From NCBI RefSeq assembly GCF_018282095.1, contig NZ_CP074126.1, positions 2,862,501-2,926,500 on the forward strand: 64,000 nt of DNA, read 5' to 3'. Positions 54,641 through 63,319 of this stretch are shown in pieces. The translations under genes and the position numbers were made by a program. The DNA comes from Pseudovibrio brasiliensis. Its GTDB lineage: Bacteria; Pseudomonadota; Alphaproteobacteria; Rhizobiales; Stappiaceae. The stretch's first letter is position 1; each line of letters starts with the position of its first letter. Below the pieces are notes generated by a model that had not been told where the DNA came from, did no database searches, and saw only the letters and a program-made list of their open reading frames with translations.

Positions 54641-55645
54641 ATGAAATTCAATTCTTTAAAACGTGCATTTGCATCTGTTGTGATGGGTGCAGCACTTCCA
54701 TCCATGTTGTTTGCCAGCCCCGCGCAGGCAGAAGAAATTCTCAAAGCAGTTTCAGCATTTCCAAAACCGCTTGCCTTTACCCAGTCCTTTCTGGGCTATG
54801 TGGATCTGGTGAATGAACGCGGCAAAGGCGTCGTGCAAATTCAGCATATCGGCGGCCCGGAAGTCTTCCCTTCCAGCCAGCAGGTGGCAGCAGTTGAGCG
54901 TGGTATCGTAGACATTCACTACGGACCAGCCGGATACCACCTTGGCTCCATGCCAGAAGCTGACGCGTGGCTTGGCTCCACTATCACCGCCGCTGAAGGA
55001 CGCAAAAACGGCGGTTTTGCGCTGATGGAAAAAGCCTTCAAAGATCGTCTCGGCGTCAAGCTGATGGCTCACATTGACTCTGGCATCAAGTTTCACATCT
55101 ACACTATCGGTGAGCCACAAAAACGCGTAGATGGCAGTGTAGACCTGACAGGCAAACGCCTGCGCACCTCACCCGTTTACAAAAGCTTCTTTGAAGCACT
55201 GGATGCCATTCCCGTCTCAGCCCCTGTGCCGGATATCTACACCGGACTGGAACGCAACGTGTTTGACGGTGCAGGCTGGCCAATCGTCGCCATTCAGGAC
55301 CTTTCATGGGACAAATTCCTGAAATACCGCGTTGATCCGGGATTCCTGCAAACAGACCTTTCCATCGTCATGAGCCCGGCCAAATGGGACAGCCTGAGCC
55401 CGGAAGCTCAGAAAATCCTGCAGGATGCAGCCATTGAGTACGAGCAGAAGTCCTACGATCAGTTCCAGACCATCATCGCTGCCACTGACACCAAGGTGCA
55501 GGAAGATGGCATGACCATTGTTCGTCTGGAAGGCAAAGCAGCAAACGACTATCTGGACAAAGCTTATGACGCAGTCTGGAACCGCATGAAAGCCAGCAAC
55601 TCTCCGCTCTATGAAGAGCTGAAGAAAGCCTATTACCAGCGTTAA
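54641..55645 (+). CDS. dctP: TRAP transporter solute-binding protein (DctP)
   Basis: Periplasmic binding protein of 334 residues, signal peptide ending near SPAQA-EEIL. The DctP fold is shown by GGPEVFPSSQQVAAVERGIVD, the GKRLRTSPVYKSFFEALDA block with the conserved substrate-carboxylate arginine, and the helical C-terminus. GGGAGGG lies 5 bases before the ATG. First gene of a dctPQM operon. Ligands are normally organic acids. The 276-bp gap upstream shows no clear operator. Confidence 0.9.
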   Translation: MKFNSLKRAFASVVMGAALPSMLFASPAQAEEILKAVSAFPKPLAFTQSFLGYVDLVNERGKGVVQIQHIGGPEVFPSSQQVAAVERGIVDIHYGPAGYHLGSMPEADAWLGSTITAAEGRKNGGFALMEKAFKDRLGVKLMAHIDSGIKFHIYTIGEPQKRVDGSVDLTGKRLRTSPVYKSFFEALDAIPVSAPVPDIYTGLERNVFDGAGWPIVAIQDLSWDKFLKYRVDPGFLQTDLSIVMSPAKWDSLSPEAQKILQDAAIEYEQKSYDQFQTIIAATDTKVQEDGMTIVRLEGKAANDYLDKAYDAVWNRMKASNSPLYEELKKAYYQR

Positions 55646-55651
55646 ACATGG

Positions 55652-55669
55652 AAGGGGCATCAGCCCCTT
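55652..55669 (+). terminator. Stem-loop after dctP
   Basis: AAGGGGC-atca-GCCCCTT followed by TCTCC, 7 bp after the stop. Likely an attenuator or mRNA-stability hairpin between dctP and dctQ. Confidence 0.65.
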
Positions 55670-55689
55670 TCTCCTTGCAGAGAGAACCC

Positions 55690-56187
55690 ATGTCTCCTCC
55701 CAAAATCTATTCCGGTCTCATCACCGGCCTTGCGGTGATTGGCGCCCTTTCCTTCGTGTTCATAACCTTTGCCATCGTGGTCAACGTGATCCTGCGCAAC
55801 ACCGGGCAGCAGCCCATACAGTCGACCACCGCCCTGATCGAATACTCCCTGCTGTTCGCTACCATGGCCGGTGCGCCTTGGCTGGTCCGACAAGGTGGAC
55901 ACATCGCCATCACCTCGTTCACCAGCTTCCTGCCACCAGTCATGAAAACAGCTCTCGGCCGAGCCGTATTGCTGGCCTCCGCCGCCATTCTTGCCGTGCT
56001 CAGCTGGCGGGCGACCTTGCTGACAGCGCAGATGTGGGAACGCGGCACTTATGACATCAGATCAATCGCTATTCCCTCGTGGATCCTTTACGCCTTCCTC
56101 GCAGCAGGCTTCGGGTTAATGGCACTTGAGTTCTTCAGATTGCTGCTTCGCGGAGACATCTACTCCGGCGAAAGCGCACAGCACTAA
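55690..56187 (+). CDS. dctQ: TRAP transporter small permease (DctQ)
   Basis: Inner-membrane subunit of 165 residues with four TMs (about 13-35, 50-65, 85-105, 125-150). The motif EYSLLFATMAGAPWLVRQGGHIAI is typical of DctQ. I take ATG 55690 (AGAGAG 5 bases upstream) because the earlier in-frame ATG at 55648 lies in the hairpin after dctP. Confidence 0.87.
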   Translation: MSPPKIYSGLITGLAVIGALSFVFITFAIVVNVILRNTGQQPIQSTTALIEYSLLFATMAGAPWLVRQGGHIAITSFTSFLPPVMKTALGRAVLLASAAILAVLSWRATLLTAQMWERGTYDIRSIAIPSWILYAFLAAGFGLMALEFFRLLLRGDIYSGESAQH

Positions 56188-56210
56188 CACCAAAGAAAAG
56201 GACCACACCT

Positions 56211-57524
56211 ATGGACTGGCACCTTTCTCTGGTTGCAATGTTCACCACCATTCTGGCTTTGATGGCCATCGGCATGCCCGTTGCTGTCGCCTTTCTGACC
56301 ATCAACCTGCTCGGCACGCTCTATTTTATGGGCGGTCTGAGCGGCATTGATCAGCTCATCGCCAACTCCACCACCTCCATCACCAACTTCTCGCTGGTAC
56401 CTGTACCTTTGTTTCTGGTGATGGGAGAACTCCTGTTTCACACCGGCCTTGCCATGCGTGTGTTTGATGCGCTCGACAAATGTTTCGGCGGCATCAAAGG
56501 GCGCCTTTCCTACATGACTGTGGTTGGCGGAACAGTCTTCGCAACGCTGTCCGGCTCCTCCATGGCCAACACCGCAATGCTCGGGTCAACCTTGATGCCC
56601 GACATGGTCAAGCGCGGATACAAGCCACACATGATCATGGGCCCAATCGTTGCCACCGGCGGCCTCGCCATGATCATCCCGCCCTCGTCCCTTGCCGTTC
56701 TGCTGGGTTCCATCGGACGCATTGATGTGGGCGCCCTGCTGATTGCAGGCATGATCCCCGGTCTTTTGCTGGCGCTGATGTTCATCCTCGTCATCCGCAC
56801 CCAGATCTCACTGGACCCTGCTTCTGCCCCCGGCCACCCGGATGTAAAGGCCTCAGTGCCGGAAATGATCAAAGCCGTCACCTTCGACGTGCTGCCCATG
56901 GGATTGGTCATCTTCGCCGTGGTCGGCCTGATCCTGCTGGGTTGGGCGACACCGTCAGAATCTGCCGCATTCGGTGTGCTGGCTGTGGCTTTCCTCGCTG
57001 CGCTCTATAAAAAGCTCAGTATTGAAGCGATCACCAAATCCCTGCGCGGTGCACTGATCGTGTCTACGCTCATGTTGACCATCATCATCGGTTCCACCAC
57101 CTTCTCGCAGATCCTGGCCTTTTCCGGCGCCTCTTCGGGCCTGATCATGTGGTCATCCGGCTTTGATCTCAACGCCTACACCATGCTGGCCATTCTGTTT
57201 CTGACATTGGTGTTTCTCGGCATGTTCATGGATCAGCTTTCCATCATGATGCTGACCCTGCCGGTCTTCATGCCACTGGTCAGCCTCTACGGGTTTGATC
57301 AGGTCTGGTTCGGCGTGGTCATGCTGCTGGCGCTGGAGCTGAGTCTCGCAACGCCGCCATTTGGCCTGCTGTTGTTTGTGATGGTGGGCGTCAGCCCAAA
57401 AGGAACCACCATCGGCAACGTGGCATGGGCTGCCTTACCTTACATTCTCTGTACACTCGCTCTGATTGTCGTGCTTGCCATTTTCCCTGAGCTGGCAACG
57501 TGGTTACCTCAAATCACGCGATAA
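56211..57524 (+). CDS. dctM: TRAP transporter large permease (DctM)
   Basis: 437-residue inner-membrane subunit with about twelve TMs. The pattern MAIGMPVAVAFLTINLLGT, VVGGTVFATLSGSSMANTAMLGS and the second half IPPSSLAVLLGSIG, with GMFMDQLSIMMLTLPVFMPL, matches DctM and its sodium- and substrate-binding repeats. It completes the TRAP system and is followed by a terminator. Confidence 0.92.
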   Translation: MDWHLSLVAMFTTILALMAIGMPVAVAFLTINLLGTLYFMGGLSGIDQLIANSTTSITNFSLVPVPLFLVMGELLFHTGLAMRVFDALDKCFGGIKGRLSYMTVVGGTVFATLSGSSMANTAMLGSTLMPDMVKRGYKPHMIMGPIVATGGLAMIIPPSSLAVLLGSIGRIDVGALLIAGMIPGLLLALMFILVIRTQISLDPASAPGHPDVKASVPEMIKAVTFDVLPMGLVIFAVVGLILLGWATPSESAAFGVLAVAFLAALYKKLSIEAITKSLRGALIVSTLMLTIIIGSTTFSQILAFSGASSGLIMWSSGFDLNAYTMLAILFLTLVFLGMFMDQLSIMMLTLPVFMPLVSLYGFDQVWFGVVMLLALELSLATPPFGLLLFVMVGVSPKGTTIGNVAWAALPYILCTLALIVVLAIFPELATWLPQITR

Positions 57525-57538
57525 GACGGGCTCAACTG

Positions 57539-57567
57539 GCCTTGAAGCGGATCACCTGCTTCAGGGC
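57539..57567 (+). terminator. Terminator after dctM
   Basis: 10-bp stem GCCTTGAAGC/GCTTCAGGGC with one G-U pair, 9-base loop, followed by TTTTTCTTTTC. A strong rho-independent terminator, 15 bp after the stop. Confidence 0.9.
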
Positions 57568-57590
57568 TTTTTCTTTTCTTTAGGTCTCAC

Positions 57591-58376
57591 CTAGTCAAAC
57601 TCTGGCATGCGCCGCTCCAGAAAGGCATTGATCCCTTCTTGCGCTTCATCACCACCCAGTGCTTCCGCCATAGTGTCCCGCTCCAGATCCATCTGAGCTT
57701 CAAAACTGTTGCTGTCAGACGCAGCAACCAACCGCTTGATCGAAGCCTGCGCACTAGTCGGTCCTTGCGCTATGCGATCTACCAACAAACTCGCTTCAAC
57801 CAAAGCTGGCTTATCACTGAGCACATTCACAACACCCAACTGATGAAGCCGCTCTGCTGAAACAGGTTGCCCTAACAGACACATTTCAGTGAGCAGCTGC
57901 CGGGGGATCAGACGAGAAAGCGAAGCCGTCGCCCCACCATCCGGCGCCAATCCCACCTTCACATAGGCCAGCGTAAACTCCGCCTGCCGATCCGCCACCA
58001 CGAAGTCACAAGCCAAAGCCAGAGACACACCAGCCCCCGCTGCTCCACCATCGACCGCTGCAATCACCGGCTTCGCGCAGCTTCTCACTTTCCTCGCCAG
58101 ATTATGGAGCTTTTCAATATTATTTTTTCGCTCAGAAATCGTCATCTCGCGGCGCTTGACCAGCGTGTTCAGATCTCCACCCGCACAGAAGTAACCGCCT
58201 TCCCCCATCAGGATCACAGAACGGATCTCGGCCTCCTCATCAGCCAAATCCAGCGCCTGCGAAAGCCCTTCATAATACTCCGGCGAAAGCGCATTGCGGC
58301 GGGAGGAGTTGCAGTTCATGACAATGAGGCGATCAGCCTTCCGCTCAACGCTGACAAGAGATGCCCGCTTCATCAT
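57591..58376 (-). CDS. Enoyl-CoA hydratase/isomerase (crotonase family)
   Basis: 261-residue CoA enzyme. GEGGYFCAGGDLNTL (about 57-71) and VDGGAAGAGVSLALACDFVVA form the oxyanion hole. The catalytic-face segment reads VGLAPDGGATA, with Asp where hydratases usually have the second Glu (PEGG). The PDGG form is frequent in isomerases of the PaaG type, so isomerase or ring-related chemistry is possible. The end RRMPEFD is typical. It overlaps the acyl-CoA dehydrogenase start by 4 bases; last gene of the operon. Confidence 0.85.
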   Translation of the reverse strand: MMKRASLVSVERKADRLIVMNCNSSRRNALSPEYYEGLSQALDLADEEAEIRSVILMGEGGYFCAGGDLNTLVKRREMTISERKNNIEKLHNLARKVRSCAKPVIAAVDGGAAGAGVSLALACDFVVADRQAEFTLAYVKVGLAPDGGATASLSRLIPRQLLTEMCLLGQPVSAERLHQLGVVNVLSDKPALVEASLLVDRIAQGPTSAQASIKRLVAASDSNSFEAQMDLERDTMAEALGGDEAQEGINAFLERRMPEFD

Positions 58377-59509
58377 GAGATCTCCCGCACAGCTTCCGTC
58401 TGCATAACACCAACAAAGCGTTCCAGATGGTAATCCACGTCACCCAGCTGATGGTCGATCATCATCAGGCGTTTCGCATAGTGGCCCAGAGCATATTCCT
58501 CGGTCATCCCAATCCCACCATGCAGCTGAATAGTTTCTTCGCAAACCAACTGAGCAACTCGGCCAATCAAGTTCTTCGCCGCACTCACATGTTTGTCCCG
58601 TAAGGATGGCTCGGCAGACAGATGTCCAGCCACATTGATCAGCGCAGAACGGGCCTGCTCAATCTCGATCAACACGGTCGACATCCGATGCTGAAGTGCC
58701 TGGAACTTGCCCAGCGCACGGCCAAACTGCGTTCGAACTCGCAAGTACTCAACCGTCAGATCTTTCGCCGCTTCCATCGCCCCGACAGCTTCAGCACACA
58801 GTGCAACAACACCAGCTGCACGCGCTGCTTCCAGAATAGGAAGAACAACCTGCGAAGCTCCCAAACGTGCGGAAGCTGGAACCTCTACATTCACCAGCGC
58901 AATGTCACTGGCGTGATAACCATCCAGATTAGGATAGGAATACCGCTCCACACCCGCAGCATCAGCATCCACCACAAACAGCAGCAGTCCCTCTTCACCC
59001 CGCGCACTCACAATCAGCTTGTCCGCACTCGGCCCGCCAATCACCACGCTCTTAGTGCCATTCAGCCGATACCCATCATCAATCCGCTCAGCCATCGTCT
59101 CCACCGCGTCCAGATCATAGCGCGACTGAGGTTCTTCCAATGCAGACACGATCTTCAGATCACCAGCAATCACCTCCTCGATCAATGCCTTTTGCTCGTC
59201 ATTACCGAGCGCGCTGAGCAAGTGACCTGCCATAACACCAGACGCCATCAGGGGCTCCACACAGGCAACGCGGCCCAGCTCCTCAAACACAACGGCAATG
59301 TCAAAACCACCGCCGCCAAAGCCGCCGTCTGCTTCCGCAAACAGCACACCGATTACCCCAAGCTCAGCAAAATCACTCCAGACCTTCTCCGAGTAGCCTT
59401 GCCCCTGAGAAACGGAAGCAGAGCGCTGCTCACTGTCATAATTATCAGAGAGATAGCGATGCAACGTCTCCTGAAGCATCCGCCGTTCTTCGCTATGATT
59501 AAAATCCAT
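58373..59509 (-). CDS. Acyl-CoA dehydrogenase, probable partner subunit
   Basis: 378-residue flavoprotein family member (N-terminal helical, middle beta, C-terminal helical domains). The C-terminal segment reads QLHGGIGMTEEYALGHYAKRL, lacking the catalytic Glu/GTxxIQR arrangement of MCAD-type enzymes. Acyl-CoA dehydrogenases that form alpha2beta2 heteromers for bulky side chains (steroids, cyclic acids) have one such subunit. The adjacent gene 9 bases upstream encodes a dehydrogenase with GGSNEIQRN, which could supply the active half (inference). Confidence 0.83.
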   Translation of the reverse strand: MDFNHSEERRMLQETLHRYLSDNYDSEQRSASVSQGQGYSEKVWSDFAELGVIGVLFAEADGGFGGGGFDIAVVFEELGRVACVEPLMASGVMAGHLLSALGNDEQKALIEEVIAGDLKIVSALEEPQSRYDLDAVETMAERIDDGYRLNGTKSVVIGGPSADKLIVSARGEEGLLLFVVDADAAGVERYSYPNLDGYHASDIALVNVEVPASARLGASQVVLPILEAARAAGVVALCAEAVGAMEAAKDLTVEYLRVRTQFGRALGKFQALQHRMSTVLIEIEQARSALINVAGHLSAEPSLRDKHVSAAKNLIGRVAQLVCEETIQLHGGIGMTEEYALGHYAKRLMMIDHQLGDVDYHLERFVGVMQTEAVREIS

Positions 59510-59518
59510 GGAACGCTC

Positions 59519-60715
59519 CTAGAGACCGAGAATGGCTTTGCTGATGATGTTGCGCTGGATCTCGTTGGATCCACCAAAGATGGAAAGCTTGCGGTTATTG
59601 AAGTAGCCCGGGCTCGCAGCGCAGGCATAGTCCGGCCCAACACCTTGCGCATTCGCGCCGCTATCCAACGCTTCAGACACAAACGGCATGGCATAACGCC
59701 CAACCGCCCGCCGTGTCAGATCGTTAATCGCCTGCCGGATCTCCGTGCCCTTAATCTTGAGCATAGAACTTTCCGCACCCGGCGCTTGCCCAGCTGCCGC
59801 CTTTGCAATCATGCGCAGGTTGGTGGTGGCCATCGCCATCAGATCAATCTCAATCTGCGCAATACGTCCTGCAAAATACGGGTTCTCCAACAAAGGCTTC
59901 CCTCCAGACATCTGCTTGGTGCAAATCTCCTTCAGATGAGCCAATCCTGCAGTTGAAAAGCCAACACCAGCAATATTAGTGCGCTCGTGGGTCAGCAGAT
60001 ACTTGGCATAGGTCCAGCCCTTGTTCTCCTCTCCAACAAGGTTGGCCACCGGCACCCGCACATCTTCAAAGAACACCTCATTTACTTCCTGCCCGCCATC
60101 TATCAGCGTGATCGGCCGAACAGTGACGCCCGGCATCTTCATATCAATCAGCAGAAATGAGATGCCTTCCTGCGCTTTAACCTCAGCATCCGTGCGCACA
60201 AGGCAGAAGATCCAATCAGCATGCTGTCCCAGTGTAGTCCAGGTTTTCTGACCGTTGACAACATAGTGGTCACCATCGCGAACAGCGCGGGTCTTCAGGG
60301 AGGCCAGATCAGAACCAGCTTGTGGCTCCGAGTACCCCTGACACCACCAATCCGTGCCATCCAGAATGCGGGGAAGGAAATAATCCTGCTGAGCCTTGCT
60401 GCCAAACTTCATAAGCACGGGCGCCAGCATGGACAGCCCGAAAGGGACCGTCCGCGGCGCATGAGCAAGACACAGCTCTTCCTCAAAAATATGCCGATAG
60501 ACTGCATTCCAGCCTGTACCACCATGCTCAACAGGCCAGTTGATTGCCAGCCAACCGCGCTTGTTCAGCGTCGCATGCCATTCTTCATGATCTGTCTTGG
60601 AAAGACGCTTACCCAGCCGGACTTTTTCCGAAAGTGTCGGCGAAAGGTTCTCATTCAAAAAAGCACGAACCTCATCACGAAACGCCAGCTCATCAGCTGA
60701 ATAGTTCAAGTCCAT
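59519..60715 (-). CDS. Acyl-CoA dehydrogenase
   Basis: 398-residue flavoenzyme that desaturates an acyl-CoA at C2-C3. It has WCQGYSEPQAGSDLASLKTRA (FAD-binding loop with SEPxAGSD) and a C-terminal FGGSNEIQRNIISKAI, where Glu takes the catalytic-base position. The start at ATG 60715 has GGGAGGG 6-7 bases upstream; the open frame to 60781 has no better start. First gene of a dehydrogenase/dehydrogenase/crotonase operon, preceded by an inverted repeat that could be an IclR site. Confidence 0.87.
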   Translation of the reverse strand: MDLNYSADELAFRDEVRAFLNENLSPTLSEKVRLGKRLSKTDHEEWHATLNKRGWLAINWPVEHGGTGWNAVYRHIFEEELCLAHAPRTVPFGLSMLAPVLMKFGSKAQQDYFLPRILDGTDWWCQGYSEPQAGSDLASLKTRAVRDGDHYVVNGQKTWTTLGQHADWIFCLVRTDAEVKAQEGISFLLIDMKMPGVTVRPITLIDGGQEVNEVFFEDVRVPVANLVGEENKGWTYAKYLLTHERTNIAGVGFSTAGLAHLKEICTKQMSGGKPLLENPYFAGRIAQIEIDLMAMATTNLRMIAKAAAGQAPGAESSMLKIKGTEIRQAINDLTRRAVGRYAMPFVSEALDSGANAQGVGPDYACAASPGYFNNRKLSIFGGSNEIQRNIISKAILGL

Positions 60716-60835
60716 ATGCCGCCCTCCCCGCTTCACTGGACATAGCTGTCGGGAAAGACTGGTACAGACACACCACCTCACCCCATCATGAGGTCAGAGT
60801 ATCGCGCACCCAGATTATTTCAATATGTAATTTAT

Positions 60836-60854
60836 AATTCCATTATGCAGAATT
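60836..60854. promoter_or_regulatory. Inverted repeat AATTC-N9-GAATT upstream of the acyl-CoA operon
   Basis: AATTCcattatgcaGAATT, 121 bp upstream of the acyl-CoA dehydrogenase ATG and downstream of the IclR gene. IclR proteins bind short TTC...GAA inverted repeats of this size, so it is a candidate site; the arms are short and the region AT-rich, so chance is possible. Confidence 0.35.
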
Positions 60855-60914
60855 TAAAGAATACCGATAGCTATTCTGCACGCCAATCACAGCCAAAAGA
60901 AACGGGAAGAACAC

Positions 60915-61724
60915 TCAGCCGCGGTTCACCAGAACGGAAGGCAGCCCAAGAGCGCGCTCCAGCTCTTTCACCCTGTCACGCAGCTTCGGCCCAACCTCAT
61001 CCTGCATCCGCTCATAGCTCAGCATATCCGGCATCGCGCCACAGCTGATCGCAACCGGCTCGCCAAAGTCATAGGACCAGAACCCGGTTGAAACCGCATT
61101 GATGTTCTCAGCATAGCGCTTGTCTTCATCAACAATCACAAAGCCTTGCGCCAGCAACTGAGAGTACCCCGCAGCTCGAACAACCTCCAAGTCCTCAACA
61201 GAGATGCCCTCATCACGCCCATGCACACGCTCACACACCTGCTTGAACTCCTGATCGGACACACTAGCCAGATAAGCATGACCTGAAGATGAACCAGTGA
61301 TCGGAATACGGTGCCCCACTTCCAGCCAGATGGCAGGCACACCCTTCGGGCGCCATGTCTTGGTCAGCAGCATCTTGTTTTCATCAAGCACCGCCAGCAA
61401 CGCAAGCGTGCCCGTTTCATCCGCCAGTTGCTGCATCATCGGGTTGGCTGCTTCGATGAAAGACACAGAGGCACTGGCAATGTTGCCCAGCGCAAGAGCG
61501 GCAGGACCAAACCGGTATCGATCATGCCGCCGTGCATGACTGAGGTAGCCAAGCTGCTGCAAGGTGAAGGTCAACCGGGAAACTGTAGATTTAGGAATTC
61601 CGGTACGCTGCGAGATTTCCTGATTGCCAAGGCCATCATCCGAAGCCCGGAAGGCCCGCAAAACCTGCAGTCCACGCGCCAGCGTTGTTGCAAACCGCCG
61701 GTCTTTTTCTTCATGTCCCGTCAA
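60915..61724 (-). CDS. IclR-family transcriptional regulator
   Basis: 269-residue regulator. Winged HTH at about 15-80 (LARGLQVLRAFRASDDGLGNQEISQRTGIPKSTVSRLTFTL, in parts), then the IclR effector domain with LALLAVLDENKMLL, the HRIPITGSSSGHAYLAS binding loop and a typical VVRAAGYSQLLAQGF..VDEDKRYAENINAVS stretch. The start is TTG 61724; no in-frame ATG lies nearby. It sits between the acyl-CoA operon and the Liv genes, all on the same strand. Confidence 0.9.
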   Translation of the reverse strand: MTGHEEKDRRFATTLARGLQVLRAFRASDDGLGNQEISQRTGIPKSTVSRLTFTLQQLGYLSHARRHDRYRFGPAALALGNIASASVSFIEAANPMMQQLADETGTLALLAVLDENKMLLTKTWRPKGVPAIWLEVGHRIPITGSSSGHAYLASVSDQEFKQVCERVHGRDEGISVEDLEVVRAAGYSQLLAQGFVIVDEDKRYAENINAVSTGFWSYDFGEPVAISCGAMPDMLSYERMQDEVGPKLRDRVKELERALGLPSVLVNRG

Positions 61725-61832
61725 CGCTCAAACCCCGTCCCAATCAGTCACACCCATTTGCCTAGCATAGATCACAGTCCTCAAAAAACACCCGCAAAGC
61801 GTGCAGCCACACTTCTCCAAGAAAAAGGACGA

Positions 61833-62552
61833 TCACACCTCCAGCCATTCCCGCCGGATATCATCCCGCGCCCGGAACTCATCAGGCGTGCCGTGATAAA
61901 CAATCTCTCCATGCCCCATCACATAGACCTGCTGCGCAATCTTCAGCGCAATGGAAAGTTTCTGCTCCACCAGCAAGATGGAAACACCCGCTCGCGCAAT
62001 CTCGGCGATAAGCTCCCCCACTTGCATTACAATCTTGGGTGCAAGGCCTTCCGTCGGTTCATCAATGATGATCAGGTCTGGATCTCCCATCAACGTCCGG
62101 CATATGGTCAGCATCTGTTTTTCACCGCCAGAGAGTACCCCCGCTGCCGTATCTGCCCGTGATTTGAGGTTGGGGAACATGTCGAGCATCTGTTCAATGC
62201 TCCACTTGCCTGGCTTGCGCATATCTTTGATGCCAAGCAGCAGATTGTCCCGCACACTCATCATGGGAAAGATATCGCGGTTCTCCGGCACATAGCCCAG
62301 CCCCTTGCGTGCAATACTGTGGCTTGGCTGACCAGAGATGTTCTCGCCCTTGAACCAGATGTCTCCCTTTGGCGCCACCTCACCCATAATCGCTTTGGCT
62401 GTGGTGGAACGCCCGACGCCATTGCGTCCCAACAATGCCGTTACACTGCCTTTAGGTACATCCATGCTTACCCCGCGCAGCACATGGCTTTTGCCATAAA
62501 ACGCGTGCAGATCACGGACTTTCAGCATTTCATTTGAAACAGGAGTGCTCAT
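61833..62552 (-). CDS. livF: Branched-chain-type ABC transporter ATP-binding protein (LivF) with Arg in Walker A
   Basis: 239-residue ATPase of the Liv importer class. Signature LSGGEKQMLTICRTL, Walker B LIIIDEPTEGLAP and the switch region LVEQKLSIAL are standard. Walker A reads GRNGVGRST (42-50): the usual lysine is Arg (R48, codon CGT). Lys to Arg at this site usually lowers ATP hydrolysis, so either the protein relies on LivG or the change is tolerated in this lineage. The gene overlaps livG by 4 bases. Substrates of Liv-type importers include amino acids, amides and aromatic acids. Confidence 0.9.
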   Translation of the reverse strand: MSTPVSNEMLKVRDLHAFYGKSHVLRGVSMDVPKGSVTALLGRNGVGRSTTAKAIMGEVAPKGDIWFKGENISGQPSHSIARKGLGYVPENRDIFPMMSVRDNLLLGIKDMRKPGKWSIEQMLDMFPNLKSRADTAAGVLSGGEKQMLTICRTLMGDPDLIIIDEPTEGLAPKIVMQVGELIAEIARAGVSILLVEQKLSIALKIAQQVYVMGHGEIVYHGTPDEFRARDDIRREWLEV

Positions 62553-63319
62553 GCCGTCACCTCCGCGAAATCTGCCTCATCTCCTAGATACGCTTCCCGA
62601 ACCCGCTCATTTCCACGGATCTCCTCTGGCGTTCCAGTCGCGATAATTTCACCATAAACAAGCACGGAAATCCGGTCGGACAGGCCAAAGACAACCCCCA
62701 TATCATGCTCCACAATCAGCAGGGTTTTGCCTTCCGTTGCCATCTCAATCAGCTCGATTGCCCGGTCGGTTTCAGAATGGCTCATGCCCGCAGTCGGCTC
62801 ATCCAGCAAGATCACATCAGCCCCACCCGCAATGGTGATGGCAATCTCCAAAGTGCGCTGATCCGCATAGGTCAAAAGCACGGCAGGCACATCAGCCTTC
62901 TCCGTCAGTCCAACCTTCTCCAGCACCTCTGCTGTCTTACGCTGCACTTCTTTCAGGTTACCGATATTGCGCCAGAAACTGTGCCCATAGCCAAGTGACC
63001 ACAGCACTCCGCAGCGCACATTCTCCCGCACGGACATGTTGGCGAAGATGTTGGAGACCTGAAAACTCCGCGAAAGCCCAAGCCGGTTGATCTCATAGGG
63101 TTTCAGGCCTGAGATCTGCCGCCCACCCAGACTGATTGTGCCAGAACTTGGCGGAAACGATCCGGAGATCAGGTTGAACAACGTAGACTTGCCAGCCCCA
63201 TTCGGCCCAATGATCGCATGGCGCTCACCTCGTACGATCTCTAGCGAGACCCCTTCAATGATCTTTGCAGGACCAAAGCTTTTACGCACATCCGTCAGCT
63301 GTAAAGCAGGAGCTGTCAT
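62549..63319 (-). CDS. livG: Branched-chain-type ABC transporter ATP-binding protein (LivG)
   Basis: 256-residue ATPase. Walker A GPNGAGKST is canonical. The Q-loop region reads LGLSRSFQVSNIFANMSV. The signature motif is degenerate, LLTYADQRTLEIAITIAGG in place of LSGGQQ, with Walker B VILLDEPTAGMS and EHDMGVVF. LivG proteins often have LAYGxQR here, so LLTYADQR is a recognised style. The start at 63319 overlaps the livM stop as ATGA; the open frame to 63397 lies inside livM. Confidence 0.9.
   Translation of the reverse strand: MTAPALQLTDVRKSFGPAKIIEGVSLEIVRGERHAIIGPNGAGKSTLFNLISGSFPPSSGTISLGGRQISGLKPYEINRLGLSRSFQVSNIFANMSVRENVRCGVLWSLGYGHSFWRNIGNLKEVQRKTAEVLEKVGLTEKADVPAVLLTYADQRTLEIAITIAGGADVILLDEPTAGMSHSETDRAIELIEMATEGKTLLIVEHDMGVVFGLSDRISVLVYGEIIATGTPEEIRGNERVREAYLGDEADFAEVTA

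Noticed and set aside
58622-59956. 444-codon + strand ORF
   Set aside because: Spans antisense to two acyl-CoA dehydrogenase genes and their gap; Arg/His/Gln-rich with no domain.
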